Source: JAJPKK01 sp963807015 (GTDB taxonomy: Bacteria > Pseudomonadota > Alphaproteobacteria > Rhizobiales > Xanthobacteraceae). From it: a DNA stretch of 64,000 nt. Each line of letters opens with the position of its first letter. The stretch's first letter is position 1. Made by a program: the position numbers and the translations under genes. Shown piece after piece: positions 34,775 through 43,564 of the stretch. Where the stretch lies: contig CAWEAS010000028.1 in NCBI GenBank assembly GCA_963807015.1, forward strand, positions 186,001-250,000, read 5' to 3'. The notes under the pieces are model-generated. The model saw nothing but the letters and a program-made list of their open reading frames with translations, was not told the DNA's origin and did no database searches.

Positions 34775-35611
34775 TCAAAACCGCTCGCGTTCCGATCGGC
34801 GCCAGCGGGAGAGGCGGCGTTCGAGCCACATCACGCATTCGGTGAGCACCACGCCGACGATGGCGATGACGATGATCGGGACGAACAGCTTTGCCGTCGC
34901 AAAGACGTTCGCATATTCGACGATCATGCCGCCGAGGCCGCTGATGGCGGTGAAGAACTCTGCGACCACAATGCCGATGATGGCGAGGCCGACCGCGAGG
35001 CGGATGCCTGCCATGATGAACGGGATTGCCGCCGGCAGGATGATCTTGAAGAAGATCTGCGTGTCGGTCGCGCCATAGGCGCGGCCAATCTCGATCATGG
35101 CGCCGCGCACGTCGCGGATGCCCGAATAGGTGTTGACGATGATCGGGAATACGGCGACCGACACCAGGATCGTCACCTTGCCCGCGAATTCGAGCCCCGC
35201 CCACAGGATGATGAGCGGCACCAGCGCGACGCGGGGGATCGCGTAGAGCGCATTGATGAAGGGATCGAGGATATATTCGAGCGTGCGCCACTGCGCGATG
35301 AGGATGCCGATCAGAATGCCGATGACGATGGTCAGCGCAAGACCAACAGCGAACGGCGCCAGGCTCTCCACCATGGCCTTTCGCAACGCACCGCTCTTGG
35401 TCAGTTCGACGCCCGCCTCGAAAATTGCGCTGGGCGGCGCCATGAAGATCGGGTCCATGCGCCGGCCGAAAAATTCCCACACCACGAAGAAGACGGCGAC
35501 GGCGGCCGTGCGGATGGCATTCGGGCTCGTGAGCAGCGCCCACGCGCGGGCGAGCGAGGTGGTGCGCGGCGCCGGGACCGATTTGCGCGGCGGCGTGCCG
35601 TTCCCGCTCAT
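34775..35611 (-). CDS. ABC transporter permease, SsuC/TauC-like
   Basis: A 278-residue inner-membrane permease of the binding-protein-dependent type, with about six helices. The EAA loop that contacts the ATPase is EIGRAYGATDTQIFFKIILP followed by AAIPFIMAGIRLA. It overlaps the ATPase gene by four bases (35608-35611), so the two are coupled. With the ATPase and the NMT1-like binding protein upstream it forms a complete importer of the nitrate/sulfonate/taurine group. The substrate is unknown. Confidence 0.9.
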   Translation of the reverse strand: MSGNGTPPRKSVPAPRTTSLARAWALLTSPNAIRTAAVAVFFVVWEFFGRRMDPIFMAPPSAIFEAGVELTKSGALRKAMVESLAPFAVGLALTIVIGILIGILIAQWRTLEYILDPFINALYAIPRVALVPLIILWAGLEFAGKVTILVSVAVFPIIVNTYSGIRDVRGAMIEIGRAYGATDTQIFFKIILPAAIPFIMAGIRLAVGLAIIGIVVAEFFTAISGLGGMIVEYANVFATAKLFVPIIVIAIVGVVLTECVMWLERRLSRWRRSERERF

Positions 35612-36414
35612 CGTTCGTTATCCCGCAGCAAGTCCCGCAGCTCGGCGCGACAGGACGCGAACTTCGGGTGAGCGCGCATGTCGGTACCGATCCGGTCAGC
35701 CGCCAGCGGCGACTCGACGATGGTCTGGATGCGGCCCGGCGCGGTCGCGAACACGAAGATGCGGTCGGACAAGAAAAGTGCTTCGTCGATCGAATGGGTA
35801 ACGAAGATCACGGTCGCGCGCGTCTCGGCCCAGATTTTCAGAAAATCCTCCTGCAGCTGCTCGCGGGTCTGCGCGTCGAGCGCACCGAACGGCTCGTCCA
35901 TCAGGATCAAGGCTGGGCGCCGCATCAGCGCCCGGGCAATGCCGACGCGCTGCTGCATGCCGCCCGAGAGTTCGTGCGGAAAATGACCGGCGAATTCGCC
36001 AAGTCCGACCAGCGAAATGAAATGCCGTGCGGTTTCGCGGCGTTCGCGGGCCGGCAGACCGTCAAGCTCAAGCGGAAATTCGACGTTGCCCAGCACCGAC
36101 CGCCACGGCAGCAGGCCGAAATTCTGGAACACCATGCCGGTATCCTTTCGCGGCCTCGTCACCGCGGCGCCAGCAATGACAATCGCGCCTTCGTCGGGCG
36201 CAATCAGCCCGGCGGTGAGGCGCAGCAGCGTGGTCTTGCCGCAGCCGCTCGGCCCAAGCAGAGTCACGAACTCACCTTTGCGCACTGCCGCCGTGACACG
36301 ATCGAGGGCCACCATCAACTCGGGTGGCTTGTCGTCGCCGATGCGCCCACGCACAGCGAAGAATTTGCTCACGTCGTCATAGACGACCATCGCCTCGGCG
36401 CCCGCAGGAGTCAT
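35608..36414 (-). CDS. ABC transporter ATPase, SsuB/TauB-like
   Basis: A 268-residue ATPase. Walker A is GPSGCGKT (54-61), the Q-loop lies in VFQNFGLLPW, the signature is LSGGMQQR (149-156), Walker B is ALILMDEP (168-175) and the switch histidine is in VIFVTHSIDEA. It drives the neighbouring permease from the cytoplasm. It begins 213 bp after the binding-protein gene, a gap filled by a REP-like repeat that may lower its expression relative to the binding protein. Confidence 0.93.
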   Translation of the reverse strand: MTPAGAEAMVVYDDVSKFFAVRGRIGDDKPPELMVALDRVTAAVRKGEFVTLLGPSGCGKTTLLRLTAGLIAPDEGAIVIAGAAVTRPRKDTGMVFQNFGLLPWRSVLGNVEFPLELDGLPARERRETARHFISLVGLGEFAGHFPHELSGGMQQRVGIARALMRRPALILMDEPFGALDAQTREQLQEDFLKIWAETRATVIFVTHSIDEALFLSDRIFVFATAPGRIQTIVESPLAADRIGTDMRAHPKFASCRAELRDLLRDNER

Positions 36415-36480
36415 AGGGGTAATTTTAGAGCATGATCGAATCGCGAGCGCGAGCGTTTCGACGGGGAGGCCTCAAAACCT

Positions 36481-36616
36481 CGTAGCCCGGATGAGCGAAC
36501 GGCTGCGTTCGCGATATCCGGGGCCGCATATCATTTGACGTACTGGCCCCGGGTGTCGCGGAGCTCGTCGTTGGGCCCGCCAGAGGCGGGACCCGTTGGC
36601 TCATCCGGGCTACGGG
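36481..36616. repeat. REP-like inverted repeat inside an ABC operon
   Basis: CGTAGCCCGGATGAGCG at the left and GGCTCATCCGGGCTACGGG at the right form a large palindrome around an imperfect core (CGGGTGTCGCGGAGC, GGGCCCGCCAGAGGCGGGACCC). It is the same family as the copies at 15800 and 50678. Between the binding-protein and ATPase genes it could act as an attenuator or protect the upstream mRNA. Confidence 0.8.
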
Positions 36617-36627
36617 TCTTCGGCTCG

Positions 36628-37629
36628 TTACTTCCCGTAAGTGCCGAGCGTTTTCAGGGCCGTACCGACGAAACGCGGGTCGAGCACCTCGTCGGGTGCG
36701 ATCGCGCGCGGCAAATTGCCGAGTTTTACGTTGAGAGCGGCGGTGTCCTGCTCGATCCGCGAATCGATGCCGCCGTCGATGCCCCACACCTTCTCGCCGT
36801 TGAGGTCGTGGACCACGGCGACGAGGAAGGGCAACTCAAGCTCGGGCAGCCGCTCGTGCAAAATCTGGGCGGCCTCGTCCGGCTGTTCGAGAATGTAGCG
36901 GGAGCCGCGAATCCCGGCATCCGTCAGGATCTGATAGGCGGGTGCGAGGCGCGGATCGTCGAGCGAATCGGCGCGCACCACGTTCCAGACATAGCCGAGA
37001 CCAGGCAACTCCTGCGACAGCCGGGTGATGATGGTGACCTTGCCGTCGTGCACGCCCTTGAGCGCCGTGACGGTGTTGACCACCGTTGCATCGGCGCGGC
37101 CGCCGATCACCGCCTGCAGGCGCGCCGCATGGCCGCCGATCTGCACGAAACGCGCGCTTTGCTCGTCGATGCCGTGGGTGCGCATGATGAGGCGCGGCAA
37201 CTGGTCCGGCAGACCGCCGGGGCCCGACGCTGCGAAGGTCTTGCCGACAAGATCGGCGAGCTTGCTGCCTTTCCCGGTCGCAATCACCAGGCTGTAATCG
37301 CCGATCGGCTGCCAGGAGTGGATCGCGCGGATTTTCGCCTTCGCCTCGATCGAGGCAAGTACGTTGAGCGTGCCGACCGTTCCGATATCGGCATTGCCGG
37401 AGAGGACCGCGCGCATCGCGTTGGCGTCGCCGGTGACGTAAATCTCCTCGACGTCGAGGCCGGCAAGCCAACCCTTTTTCCGCGCCACGAAATAGGGCAG
37501 CGATAGTGTCGTCGCCGGCCCGGGAAACACCATCCTGATTTTCTCGGCCCGCACATTTGGTGCCGCAAGCGTCGCGACCACGCAACCCGCAACCAGTGCA
37601 GCCGCAGCAATCTTGGCGAGTCGAATCAT
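36628..37629 (-). CDS. NMT1/SsuA-type solute-binding protein of the ABC importer
   Basis: A 333-residue periplasmic binding protein with a signal peptide (AAAALVAGCVVATLAAPNVRA). The fold is of the NMT1/SsuA kind: RMVFPGPATTLSLPYFVARK, GDANAMRAVLSGNADIG, and a second lobe with GKTFAASGPGGLPDQLPRL. The ATG at 37629 follows a weak GGGGAC. The gene leads a three-gene importer with the ATPase and permease downstream. The ligand is a small organic compound not identifiable from sequence. Confidence 0.85.
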   Translation of the reverse strand: MIRLAKIAAAALVAGCVVATLAAPNVRAEKIRMVFPGPATTLSLPYFVARKKGWLAGLDVEEIYVTGDANAMRAVLSGNADIGTVGTLNVLASIEAKAKIRAIHSWQPIGDYSLVIATGKGSKLADLVGKTFAASGPGGLPDQLPRLIMRTHGIDEQSARFVQIGGHAARLQAVIGGRADATVVNTVTALKGVHDGKVTIITRLSQELPGLGYVWNVVRADSLDDPRLAPAYQILTDAGIRGSRYILEQPDEAAQILHERLPELELPFLVAVVHDLNGEKVWGIDGGIDSRIEQDTAALNVKLGNLPRAIAPDEVLDPRFVGTALKTLGTYGK

Positions 37630-37707
37630 GCGCGTCCCCGAATGACGAGCCGCCGCCACTATAGCGAATCGAAGCGCCGCCGCACGCGAGAATGTCGATA
37701 CGAGCAC

Positions 37708-37730
37708 GCCGAGTCGTCGCCCGACTCGGC
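37708..37730 (-). terminator. Hairpin downstream of infA
   Basis: GCCGAGTCG-TCGCC-CGACTCGGC, a perfect nine-base stem, lies 41 bp past the infA stop and before the divergent-side promoter of the binding-protein gene. There is no T-run, so it may be a weak or Rho-assisted terminator. Confidence 0.5.
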
Positions 37731-37770
37731 CACTTACCTAAGCAGAAATTGTCTGCAATTTGCGAATTGC

Positions 37771-38046
37771 TCAGCGCCGGCGGAATTGCGGCCGGGCCTG
37801 CGTACGCGGGGCGGTAGACGCGCGCTCGTCCTTGTGGCGGAAGATGATGCGGCCCTTCTCGAGGTCGTAGGGTGACATCTCCACAATGACGCGGTCGCCG
37901 GCCAGTGTCTTGATCCGGTTCTTCTTCATCTTGCCGGCAGTGTAAGCGATGATCTCGTGGCCTGTGTCGAGCTTCACCCGGTAACGGGTGTCGGGCAGGA
38001 TTTCGGTCACCAGCCCCTCAAACTCGATCAACTCTTCCTTCGCCAT
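37771..38046 (-). CDS. infA: Translation initiation factor IF-1
   Basis: A 91-residue OB-fold protein that occupies the ribosomal A site during initiation. It has the whole IF-1 body: MAKEELIEFEGLVTEILPDT, GHEIIAYTAGKMKKNRIKTL and PYDLEKGRIIFR. The tail (about 20 residues, Arg/Gln-rich) extends beyond the 72-residue E. coli protein, as in the second IF-1 gene of Bradyrhizobium relatives. It is a single gene on its strand with a hairpin downstream. Confidence 0.93.
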   Translation of the reverse strand: MAKEELIEFEGLVTEILPDTRYRVKLDTGHEIIAYTAGKMKKNRIKTLAGDRVIVEMSPYDLEKGRIIFRHKDERASTAPRTQARPQFRRR

Positions 38047-38166
38047 ATAATCTCTCGCTCCGTCGAACGGACATATGGCGCAAGCGGCGCCATTTATCAA
38101 GACGGCCAACCACTTTACGCGACTTTCGAACAGCCCCCAAACCCGCATCCGGAGCAAATGGCCGGA

Positions 38167-38697
38167 TCAGGAAGGGGTCCCGCCCGGCGTGATCGCGCGA
38201 ACCCAGGCATTGCGATTGGAGAGCACGAAGCGTTCGGCGGTGCCGTCACGCCGCGTGACCTTGAGCCCGTTTGGGATCACGCCGAGCGTCATGCCTTTCG
38301 CGACCCCGGCAATGTCATCGCGCGGTATGGAGATCGCAGCGGTCTGCAGGTTGAACTTGTGGGGCTGAAAGATCAGGTGGCGGTTTGTCAGGTACAATCG
38401 CCCGCCGCGCGCTTCCGCGTGCAAAAAATGATTGGCAGGGCTCTCCAACTCCACGACCTCGCCGACGGGCAGTTCGATTGCAGTCTGATGGGCGACCATC
38501 TTCGATCCGCCGAAGATGCCGATCGCGATCGCGAAAGCCACTCCGGTCACGAGCGCGGTCGTGACGAGGGTTACAACATCGGCCCCGCTCCGCGGCGGCA
38601 GCCACCCTTCGAAAAATCCGAATGCGAGCGCGAACAGCGGGCCGAAGGCGACGCCGGCGAGGGCTGCGCTTCTCCAGTTCTGAGTCCGGTCGCTCAT
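38167..38697 (-). CDS. GRAM/PH-like membrane protein of unknown function
   Basis: A 176-residue protein with two N-terminal membrane helices (AALAGVAFGPLFALAFGFFEG and VVTLVTTALVTGVAFAIAIG) followed by a cytoplasmic-type GRAM-like domain. The domain is shown by ESPANHFLHAEARGGRLYLT, then RHLIFQPHKFNLQ, and later IPRDDIAGVAKG. GRAM domains bind membrane lipids or proteins. No partner is visible in the neighbourhood. The function is unknown. Confidence 0.6.
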   Translation of the reverse strand: MSDRTQNWRSAALAGVAFGPLFALAFGFFEGWLPPRSGADVVTLVTTALVTGVAFAIAIGIFGGSKMVAHQTAIELPVGEVVELESPANHFLHAEARGGRLYLTNRHLIFQPHKFNLQTAAISIPRDDIAGVAKGMTLGVIPNGLKVTRRDGTAERFVLSNRNAWVRAITPGGTPS

Positions 38698-38835
38698 GGT
38701 TGCTCATCCCCTGAAGAACGCGGCGTCTCGGCGCTTGCCGCAGTGATCGAAACCCGCCTAGATGCAGCCCATGAAAGCCCGCGCGGCGCAACCGTTCAAG
38801 CGGTGGCTGAGCGTCGCGAAAAAGCTGGAGGAACC

Positions 38836-39819
38836 ATGGCCCGGAAGCCGGCAAAGCTCGCTCTCGTCGTGTCGCTCGCGGCAACGGTTGCGCTCGCCGT
38901 CTGCGGCGCCGCGGGCGCCCAGGAGTGGCCCACCAAGCCCGTCACTCTGATCGTGCCGTTCGCGGCAGGCGGCACCACCGATCTCGTCGGCCGGCCTCTG
39001 GCGCAGGGGCTTGGCGAGCGTCTCGGCCAGACGGTCGTGGTCGACAACCGCGCCGGCGCGGGCGGCACGCTGGGCGCCGCCGCGGCGGCAAAGTCGTCGC
39101 CCGACGGGTACACGCTCTTCCTCGCCACGATTGCGCATACGATCGCGCCCGGCATCTATCACAACCTCGCCTACGACTTCGAAAAGGATTTCGACCCGAT
39201 CACCGTGGTCGCGGAGGTGCCGAATGTCCTGATCGTCAATCCCGCCGTTCCGGCGAAGACGGCGGCGGAACTCATCGCCTACATCAAGGCCCATCCCGGC
39301 AAGGTGAACTTCGGCTCGGCCGGGCCTGGCAGCGTCGAGCATCTCTCGGGCGAGCTGTTCCGCTCCATGGCTGGGCTCGACATCGTCCACGTGCCGTATA
39401 AAGGCGGTGCGCCGATGATGACGGACCTCATCGCCGGCCATATCGAGATGGCAGTCGAGACCAGTGGCTCGGCACTGCAGCACGTCAAGTCGGGCGCCGT
39501 GCGCGCGCTCGCGGTAAGTACGCACGAACGATCGCCGTTCTTCCCTGATCTGCCGACCCTCGATGAGGCGGGGCTCAAGGGCTACGACGTCACCACGTGG
39601 TACGGGCTGTTGGCGCCGCATGGAACGCCGGCGGTCATTCGCGACAAGCTCTATCGCGAGACCGTCGAGCTCCTGAAATCGCCGAACATGATCGCGCGCC
39701 TCAACGACCTCGGCGCCGTGCCCGGCGGCGAGCCGCCCGAACGCTTCGCGGCCTTTATCCGCAGCGAAACCGCAAAATGGACGAAGGTTGCGAAAGCGGC
39801 CGGCATCACCGCCGAGTGA
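38836..39819 (+). CDS. Bug-type (TctC) tripartite tricarboxylate solute-binding protein
   Basis: A 327-residue periplasmic binding protein with a signal peptide (ALVVSLAATVALAVCGAAGA). The Bug family motifs are EWPTKPVTLIVPFAAGGTTD, VVDNRAGAGGTLGAAAAAK and the lobe NFGSAGPGSVEHLSGELF. GGAGGAACC precedes the ATG. No TctA or TctB membrane protein is adjacent, as is common for this expanded orphan family. Ligands are usually carboxylates. Confidence 0.88.
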   Translation: MARKPAKLALVVSLAATVALAVCGAAGAQEWPTKPVTLIVPFAAGGTTDLVGRPLAQGLGERLGQTVVVDNRAGAGGTLGAAAAAKSSPDGYTLFLATIAHTIAPGIYHNLAYDFEKDFDPITVVAEVPNVLIVNPAVPAKTAAELIAYIKAHPGKVNFGSAGPGSVEHLSGELFRSMAGLDIVHVPYKGGAPMMTDLIAGHIEMAVETSGSALQHVKSGAVRALAVSTHERSPFFPDLPTLDEAGLKGYDVTTWYGLLAPHGTPAVIRDKLYRETVELLKSPNMIARLNDLGAVPGGEPPERFAAFIRSETAKWTKVAKAAGITAE

Positions 39820-39850
39820 GCGCGTTCAAAAACGCCAGCGACCTTCGCGG

Positions 39851-40186
39851 TTATCCGCCGCTCCGCACATAGGCCCAGAGCGCGGCAATATCCTCATCGG
39901 TGAGCTTGTCGCGCCAGGGCGGCATTGCCTGGTTCTTGCCGTTGAGCACGGAGTTGCGGAAGCGCGCGAAGTCATCCTTGGGAAATTTGCGCAGGTCGAA
40001 AGACACGGTTCCGGTATTGACCATGTCGCGGCCGTGGCAGGTGGCGCACATGTCGCTGTAAAGGTCGCGGCCCTGTTCGACGAGGTCCTCCTCCGCGGCG
40101 CGCGAAGCGGCGGCTGCCGCGAGCAGCAGGAATGCGGCGAGGCAGATTGGCGGAAATGCGGGCTTACTCACGGAACACCCCGGCAC
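39851..40186 (-). CDS. Small exported cytochrome c (class I)
   Basis: A 111-residue periplasmic cytochrome. The signal peptide is FPPICLAAFLLLAAAAASRA, the heme motif is C47-A-T-C-H51 and the axial Met88 lies in GKNQAMPPWRDKL. It carries single electrons between respiratory complexes or periplasmic dehydrogenases. It faces the Bug-protein gene convergently. Its partner is not in view. Confidence 0.85.
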   Translation of the reverse strand: MPGCSVSKPAFPPICLAAFLLLAAAAASRAAEEDLVEQGRDLYSDMCATCHGRDMVNTGTVSFDLRKFPKDDFARFRNSVLNGKNQAMPPWRDKLTDEDIAALWAYVRSGG

Positions 40187-40250
40187 GAGGTCTCTGCGTC
40201 ATGGCTGTGGAAAGCGCCATGCCAGCAGCGGCTTCGATGGGCATGAAGAG

Positions 40251-41975
40251 CTAGGGTCCGTCGGGTGACGCAAACGCGGAGATCGATGACGGCGGATTTG
40301 TCAGCGACGTCTGCGGTGAGACGCCGTTGAGCGGCGCCGGCATCCGTGCGGTGTTCATCCGCTGGTCGACGTCATCCATCCGCACGAGGATGTCCTTGAT
40401 CGGGTTGTCGATCCAAGCGTGATTCACGAAGTCGCGGTGCGAGATCGCGCCGGCCGGCATGATCGCCACCATGCCGCGAAGATGATCGCGCCGTAGTTCG
40501 GAGCTGTAGGGGATCGACTTCTCGTTCAGCAACGACTTCAGCTCTGCATTGCGACCGGCAAGATGCGGCGTATACGAGCTGATGAAGAAGCCTGACCTGT
40601 TCTTCGCGATCCAACTCGCGAACTTCTCGACGCCGGAATAGATCGAGTCCATCAGGACAAGGCCGCGGATCCGATCGTTGGCGCCGCCGCGGTCCAGCAC
40701 CGCGAGGGTCGGACCGAAGCCGCCGCTATAGGACACCAGCACGATCGGCATGTCGGCGAATGCCTGCTGGGTCTTCGAGTCACCGTAAAGCCGCGCAAGC
40801 TGCACCGATGATTCGTCAAGGAACCGCTTGAACCCGCCCGCATCCCAGAACTTGCCCGCGCTTAAATCCGCGGCATCGACGGCGAATTGCGGCGCCACCA
40901 GCACCGCGTTGACACCCGATGCACTGATCTGCGCCGGCAGCTTCTGGCGATCGCGAATATCGCGCGCGAGGATCGCGCCATGGCCGTGGAAGAACACCAC
41001 CATCACCGCAGGCCGACTGGGATCGAAGCCCGGCGGGATATGGAGCAGCACGTGATTGTCGCCGAAGGTCGAATCCTCCCACAGCACCCTGCCGCGGAAA
41101 TTGGTGTGGCCGCGGTGCGTGGCTTCGCCGGCGTTGAGGAACGAGCGGCCGCCAGGACTGCGGCCGTCATACGGGAACGGCGCGGTCTCGAAGCGGACCA
41201 GGCTGGTCCTGGCTTCGGCGTCCGATGGCACTGCCGGTTGCTGGGCTTCCGGCAAGCTGCGCGGGTGCGTCGATACCTGTGGCAGCGGACCTTCAACCGC
41301 TGCGAGGCGAATCGGCGGTGAACTCGGTGCACTGCTCCTCGCCGGCTTCACCGGCGGCTCCAGGACCACCACCTCGCGGTTCGTTTCGCGTACCGGCTCG
41401 AAAATACTCCAGGTGCTCGCGACGAGCGCGCCGGCATCCGGGATTGTCGAGCGCGCCTGGACGACGCCGCGGTTCGCCGGAGCCTCACGGCGCGTCGGCG
41501 CCGTCACGGGCGACGTTTTCGCGATTCGCTGGTAGGCCGAGACCGCAAGCGAATCGGATTTGTGAGTCCGATCGATGTAGTCGCCTTTGGACGGTGCCTT
41601 CGGCGGCGGCGACTGCAGGGCCAATTTCTGCTGCGGCGGAGCAGGTCTTTGGGACGGCCCGAACTCGTCATAGATCAGAAGGGCACAACCCACCGCGCTC
41701 GCCAGGAACACACCGATGGAAATGCGGATGACGGTGCGCTCGATATTGCTTTGCCGCGGCGCCGGCCTCCAGCCGGGCTCGGTTCTATAACGGCCGCTGT
41801 CGTAAGGTGCGCGAACACGCGTGCCGCGCGCGGCCTCGAAATCGGGTCGCCATCGCGGTTCGGGAGGTAAATTAAAGTCGCGCACTCGCTGGCGCGCCAC
41901 CGGCCCTACGGCCGGGGCACGACGCGACGACGGCGCCGAGCTTCGGAACCTGTTCCCCACTTTTCCCCCACCCAC
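40251..41975 (-). CDS. Membrane-anchored alpha/beta-hydrolase with a disordered linker
   Basis: A 574-residue protein with a cytoplasmic N-terminus of about 80 residues, one membrane helix (VIRISIGVFLASAVGCALLI) and a Pro/Ser/Ala-rich linker of about 150 residues. The periplasmic alpha/beta-hydrolase domain follows. The oxyanion strand is VMVVFFHGHG and the nucleophile serine is in IVLVSYSGGFGPT, with a catalytic-type His in the region SHRDFVNHAW. The start is uncertain because the candidates are GTG codons at 41975 and 41960. It lies next to an exported protein and an O-acetylation-like block, so hydrolysis of an acyl group on an envelope polymer is possible. Confidence 0.65.
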   Translation of the reverse strand: MGGGKVGNRFRSSAPSSRRAPAVGPVARQRVRDFNLPPEPRWRPDFEAARGTRVRAPYDSGRYRTEPGWRPAPRQSNIERTVIRISIGVFLASAVGCALLIYDEFGPSQRPAPPQQKLALQSPPPKAPSKGDYIDRTHKSDSLAVSAYQRIAKTSPVTAPTRREAPANRGVVQARSTIPDAGALVASTWSIFEPVRETNREVVVLEPPVKPARSSAPSSPPIRLAAVEGPLPQVSTHPRSLPEAQQPAVPSDAEARTSLVRFETAPFPYDGRSPGGRSFLNAGEATHRGHTNFRGRVLWEDSTFGDNHVLLHIPPGFDPSRPAVMVVFFHGHGAILARDIRDRQKLPAQISASGVNAVLVAPQFAVDAADLSAGKFWDAGGFKRFLDESSVQLARLYGDSKTQQAFADMPIVLVSYSGGFGPTLAVLDRGGANDRIRGLVLMDSIYSGVEKFASWIAKNRSGFFISSYTPHLAGRNAELKSLLNEKSIPYSSELRRDHLRGMVAIMPAGAISHRDFVNHAWIDNPIKDILVRMDDVDQRMNTARMPAPLNGVSPQTSLTNPPSSISAFASPDGP

Positions 41976-42270
41976 CAGTTAACAGCTTCCGCGTAGAGTA
42001 TGTCCCAATTTTGACGGTCGAACCCCCAGATGAATTTTTCGACAGGCGAGAACAAACGAGGAAATCGTCGGATTTCCGCGACTCGCGCGCGGCCGGCAGC
42101 ACGGCCGCGCCCCTGCCGCGCGCGGCCCTTCAAGGATCGATGCCGCGAAAATTTAAGAAGCCGTTGGTTAATGGCCGCCTAAGCGACCCCGCCTCACCTG
42201 GCGCGCAAATAGTTTGGGGGCCGAGCTTGTGCCCGGCCCCCATACGAAAGACCTGCAATTTGCGGGAGTT
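41976..42270. other. Intergenic region with a terminator-like hairpin, 295 bp
   Basis: Between two minus-strand genes. A 9-bp stem, TGGGGGCCG/CGGCCCCCA with a 10-base loop, lies at 42214-42241, 30 bp beyond the stop of the upstream gene. Nothing else is recognised in the remaining sequence. Confidence 0.5.
42214..42241. terminator. Hairpin terminator candidate
   Basis: The stem TGGGGGCCG-AGCTTGTGCC-CGGCCCCCA is perfectly paired over nine bases. It is placed just after the stop of the minus-strand exported-protein gene. There is no T-run behind it, so its efficiency is uncertain. Confidence 0.5.
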
Positions 42271-43548
42271 CTAAGTGCGGTGCTGCCGCGTGTAATAATA
42301 GTAGCGGCGCGATACCTGACGCGGTTGCCGTGCCCGGGGGCGTGCACTCTGGGTGGCAACTGCCGCCGGTGCAGCGGGCGTGGCGGTCGAGGTCGCAGCG
42401 GGCGCCGTTGGGGTCCCCTCGCCGCTTGCCTTTGGTTCCGCGTCGGCCTTGGGCTCGATCTTCTCGGCGAGCAGCAGGTTCGATTCGTTTTGCCGCCACC
42501 GATAGCCGACGCCGAAATCGATCGGGATCGGATTGCCTTTGCGGAACAATTCCGAGAGCCGCGACTGATAGGCGTGCGAGAAGATCCCGATTGGGCCGAC
42601 ATAACGCCCGACCGGCTGCAGATTCCACTTCTTGGTGTCGAAGTAGCTGACCGGAATGCCGGTGTCGTCTTGCAAGATCGTCCCGCTATGGTCGAGCAGG
42701 AAGTTCCGGATCATCGAGAAGTTGCTGCCGTGGAGCAGGTAGGACGCGCTCTTCACGAAGCTGTCGCCGGTGCCAAGCTTCTCCAAGAAGGCAAGGAAGC
42801 CGCTCTTCCTCAGGCCGTCATCCGCGAGATTGGTGCCGAAGTAGTAGAGATTCTGCTTCGGTCCGTCGCCGGCCGAGAACACGATCTTCACGCCCTTGGC
42901 CATTGTCTTCAGCCCGGGCTCATTCGCGGGATGAACATTGCCCTGGTCGTCGATTGCGACGAAGGTCGTTTCGTGGACGGTCTTTCCCGTCCGCGCCAGG
43001 AACACGTAGAGCACCGGCGTCGTCCCCCAGACCGGACCGCCGCGCAGCTGGCTCGACATGTTCTTGGTGATGAAATAGCTGATCGTCAGCAGCGTATGCA
43101 GCGACAACTCGAGATTGTGCAGGTTGCGCGGGATGGTGCCGCCGCGTTGAAGCGTCGTCAGCTCCGGAATCTCGCCGGCGGGCTCGAGGCCGGCCAGCAC
43201 GTAATTCGATGCATTCGGAAAGAACGACGTGGCGTGAATGAAGTCCGGCCCGCTGAACATGTAGAACATGGCGTCATGCTGCATGGTCAGATGGGCTTGG
43301 GAGAAGGCGCGGATGCGCGAAAAGTGGTTCTTCTCCTCCTGGCCGAAGATCGAATTGAAATAGTTCGCGTGCTGCTGCCACGCCGGATCCTTCGTCAGCG
43401 CCGCGAGCGGCGAGTCGGGCGACGGCGGCAGGCCGGCGAGGAATCGCGCGGTATCGTTGGGCGTCGACGTTTCGGCGCTTTGCGCGGGAATGATCCACAG
43501 CGCGAGCAAACCGGCGAGAAGTGCTACAGCAGCTCTGATGTTCGCCAT
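42271..43548 (-). CDS. Exported protein of unknown function
   Basis: A 425-residue protein with a signal peptide (AAVALLAGLLALWIIPAQSA) and a proline- and alanine-rich C-terminal tail. The middle has recurring motifs such as MQHDAMFYMFSGPDFIHATS and GLEPAGEIPELTTL. It also has GPVWGTTPVLYVFLARTGK and FGTNLADDGLRKSGFLAFLE. I do not recognise a family or catalytic motif. Start codons upstream in the same frame exist, but the ATG at 43548 precedes a proper signal peptide. It is followed on the same strand by the hydrolase gene and preceded by the APC transporter gene, so a role at the cell envelope is likely. Confidence 0.6.
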   Translation of the reverse strand: MANIRAAVALLAGLLALWIIPAQSAETSTPNDTARFLAGLPPSPDSPLAALTKDPAWQQHANYFNSIFGQEEKNHFSRIRAFSQAHLTMQHDAMFYMFSGPDFIHATSFFPNASNYVLAGLEPAGEIPELTTLQRGGTIPRNLHNLELSLHTLLTISYFITKNMSSQLRGGPVWGTTPVLYVFLARTGKTVHETTFVAIDDQGNVHPANEPGLKTMAKGVKIVFSAGDGPKQNLYYFGTNLADDGLRKSGFLAFLEKLGTGDSFVKSASYLLHGSNFSMIRNFLLDHSGTILQDDTGIPVSYFDTKKWNLQPVGRYVGPIGIFSHAYQSRLSELFRKGNPIPIDFGVGYRWRQNESNLLLAEKIEPKADAEPKASGEGTPTAPAATSTATPAAPAAVATQSARPRARQPRQVSRRYYYYTRQHRT

Positions 43549-43564
43549 TTTGGGGACACTCGTT

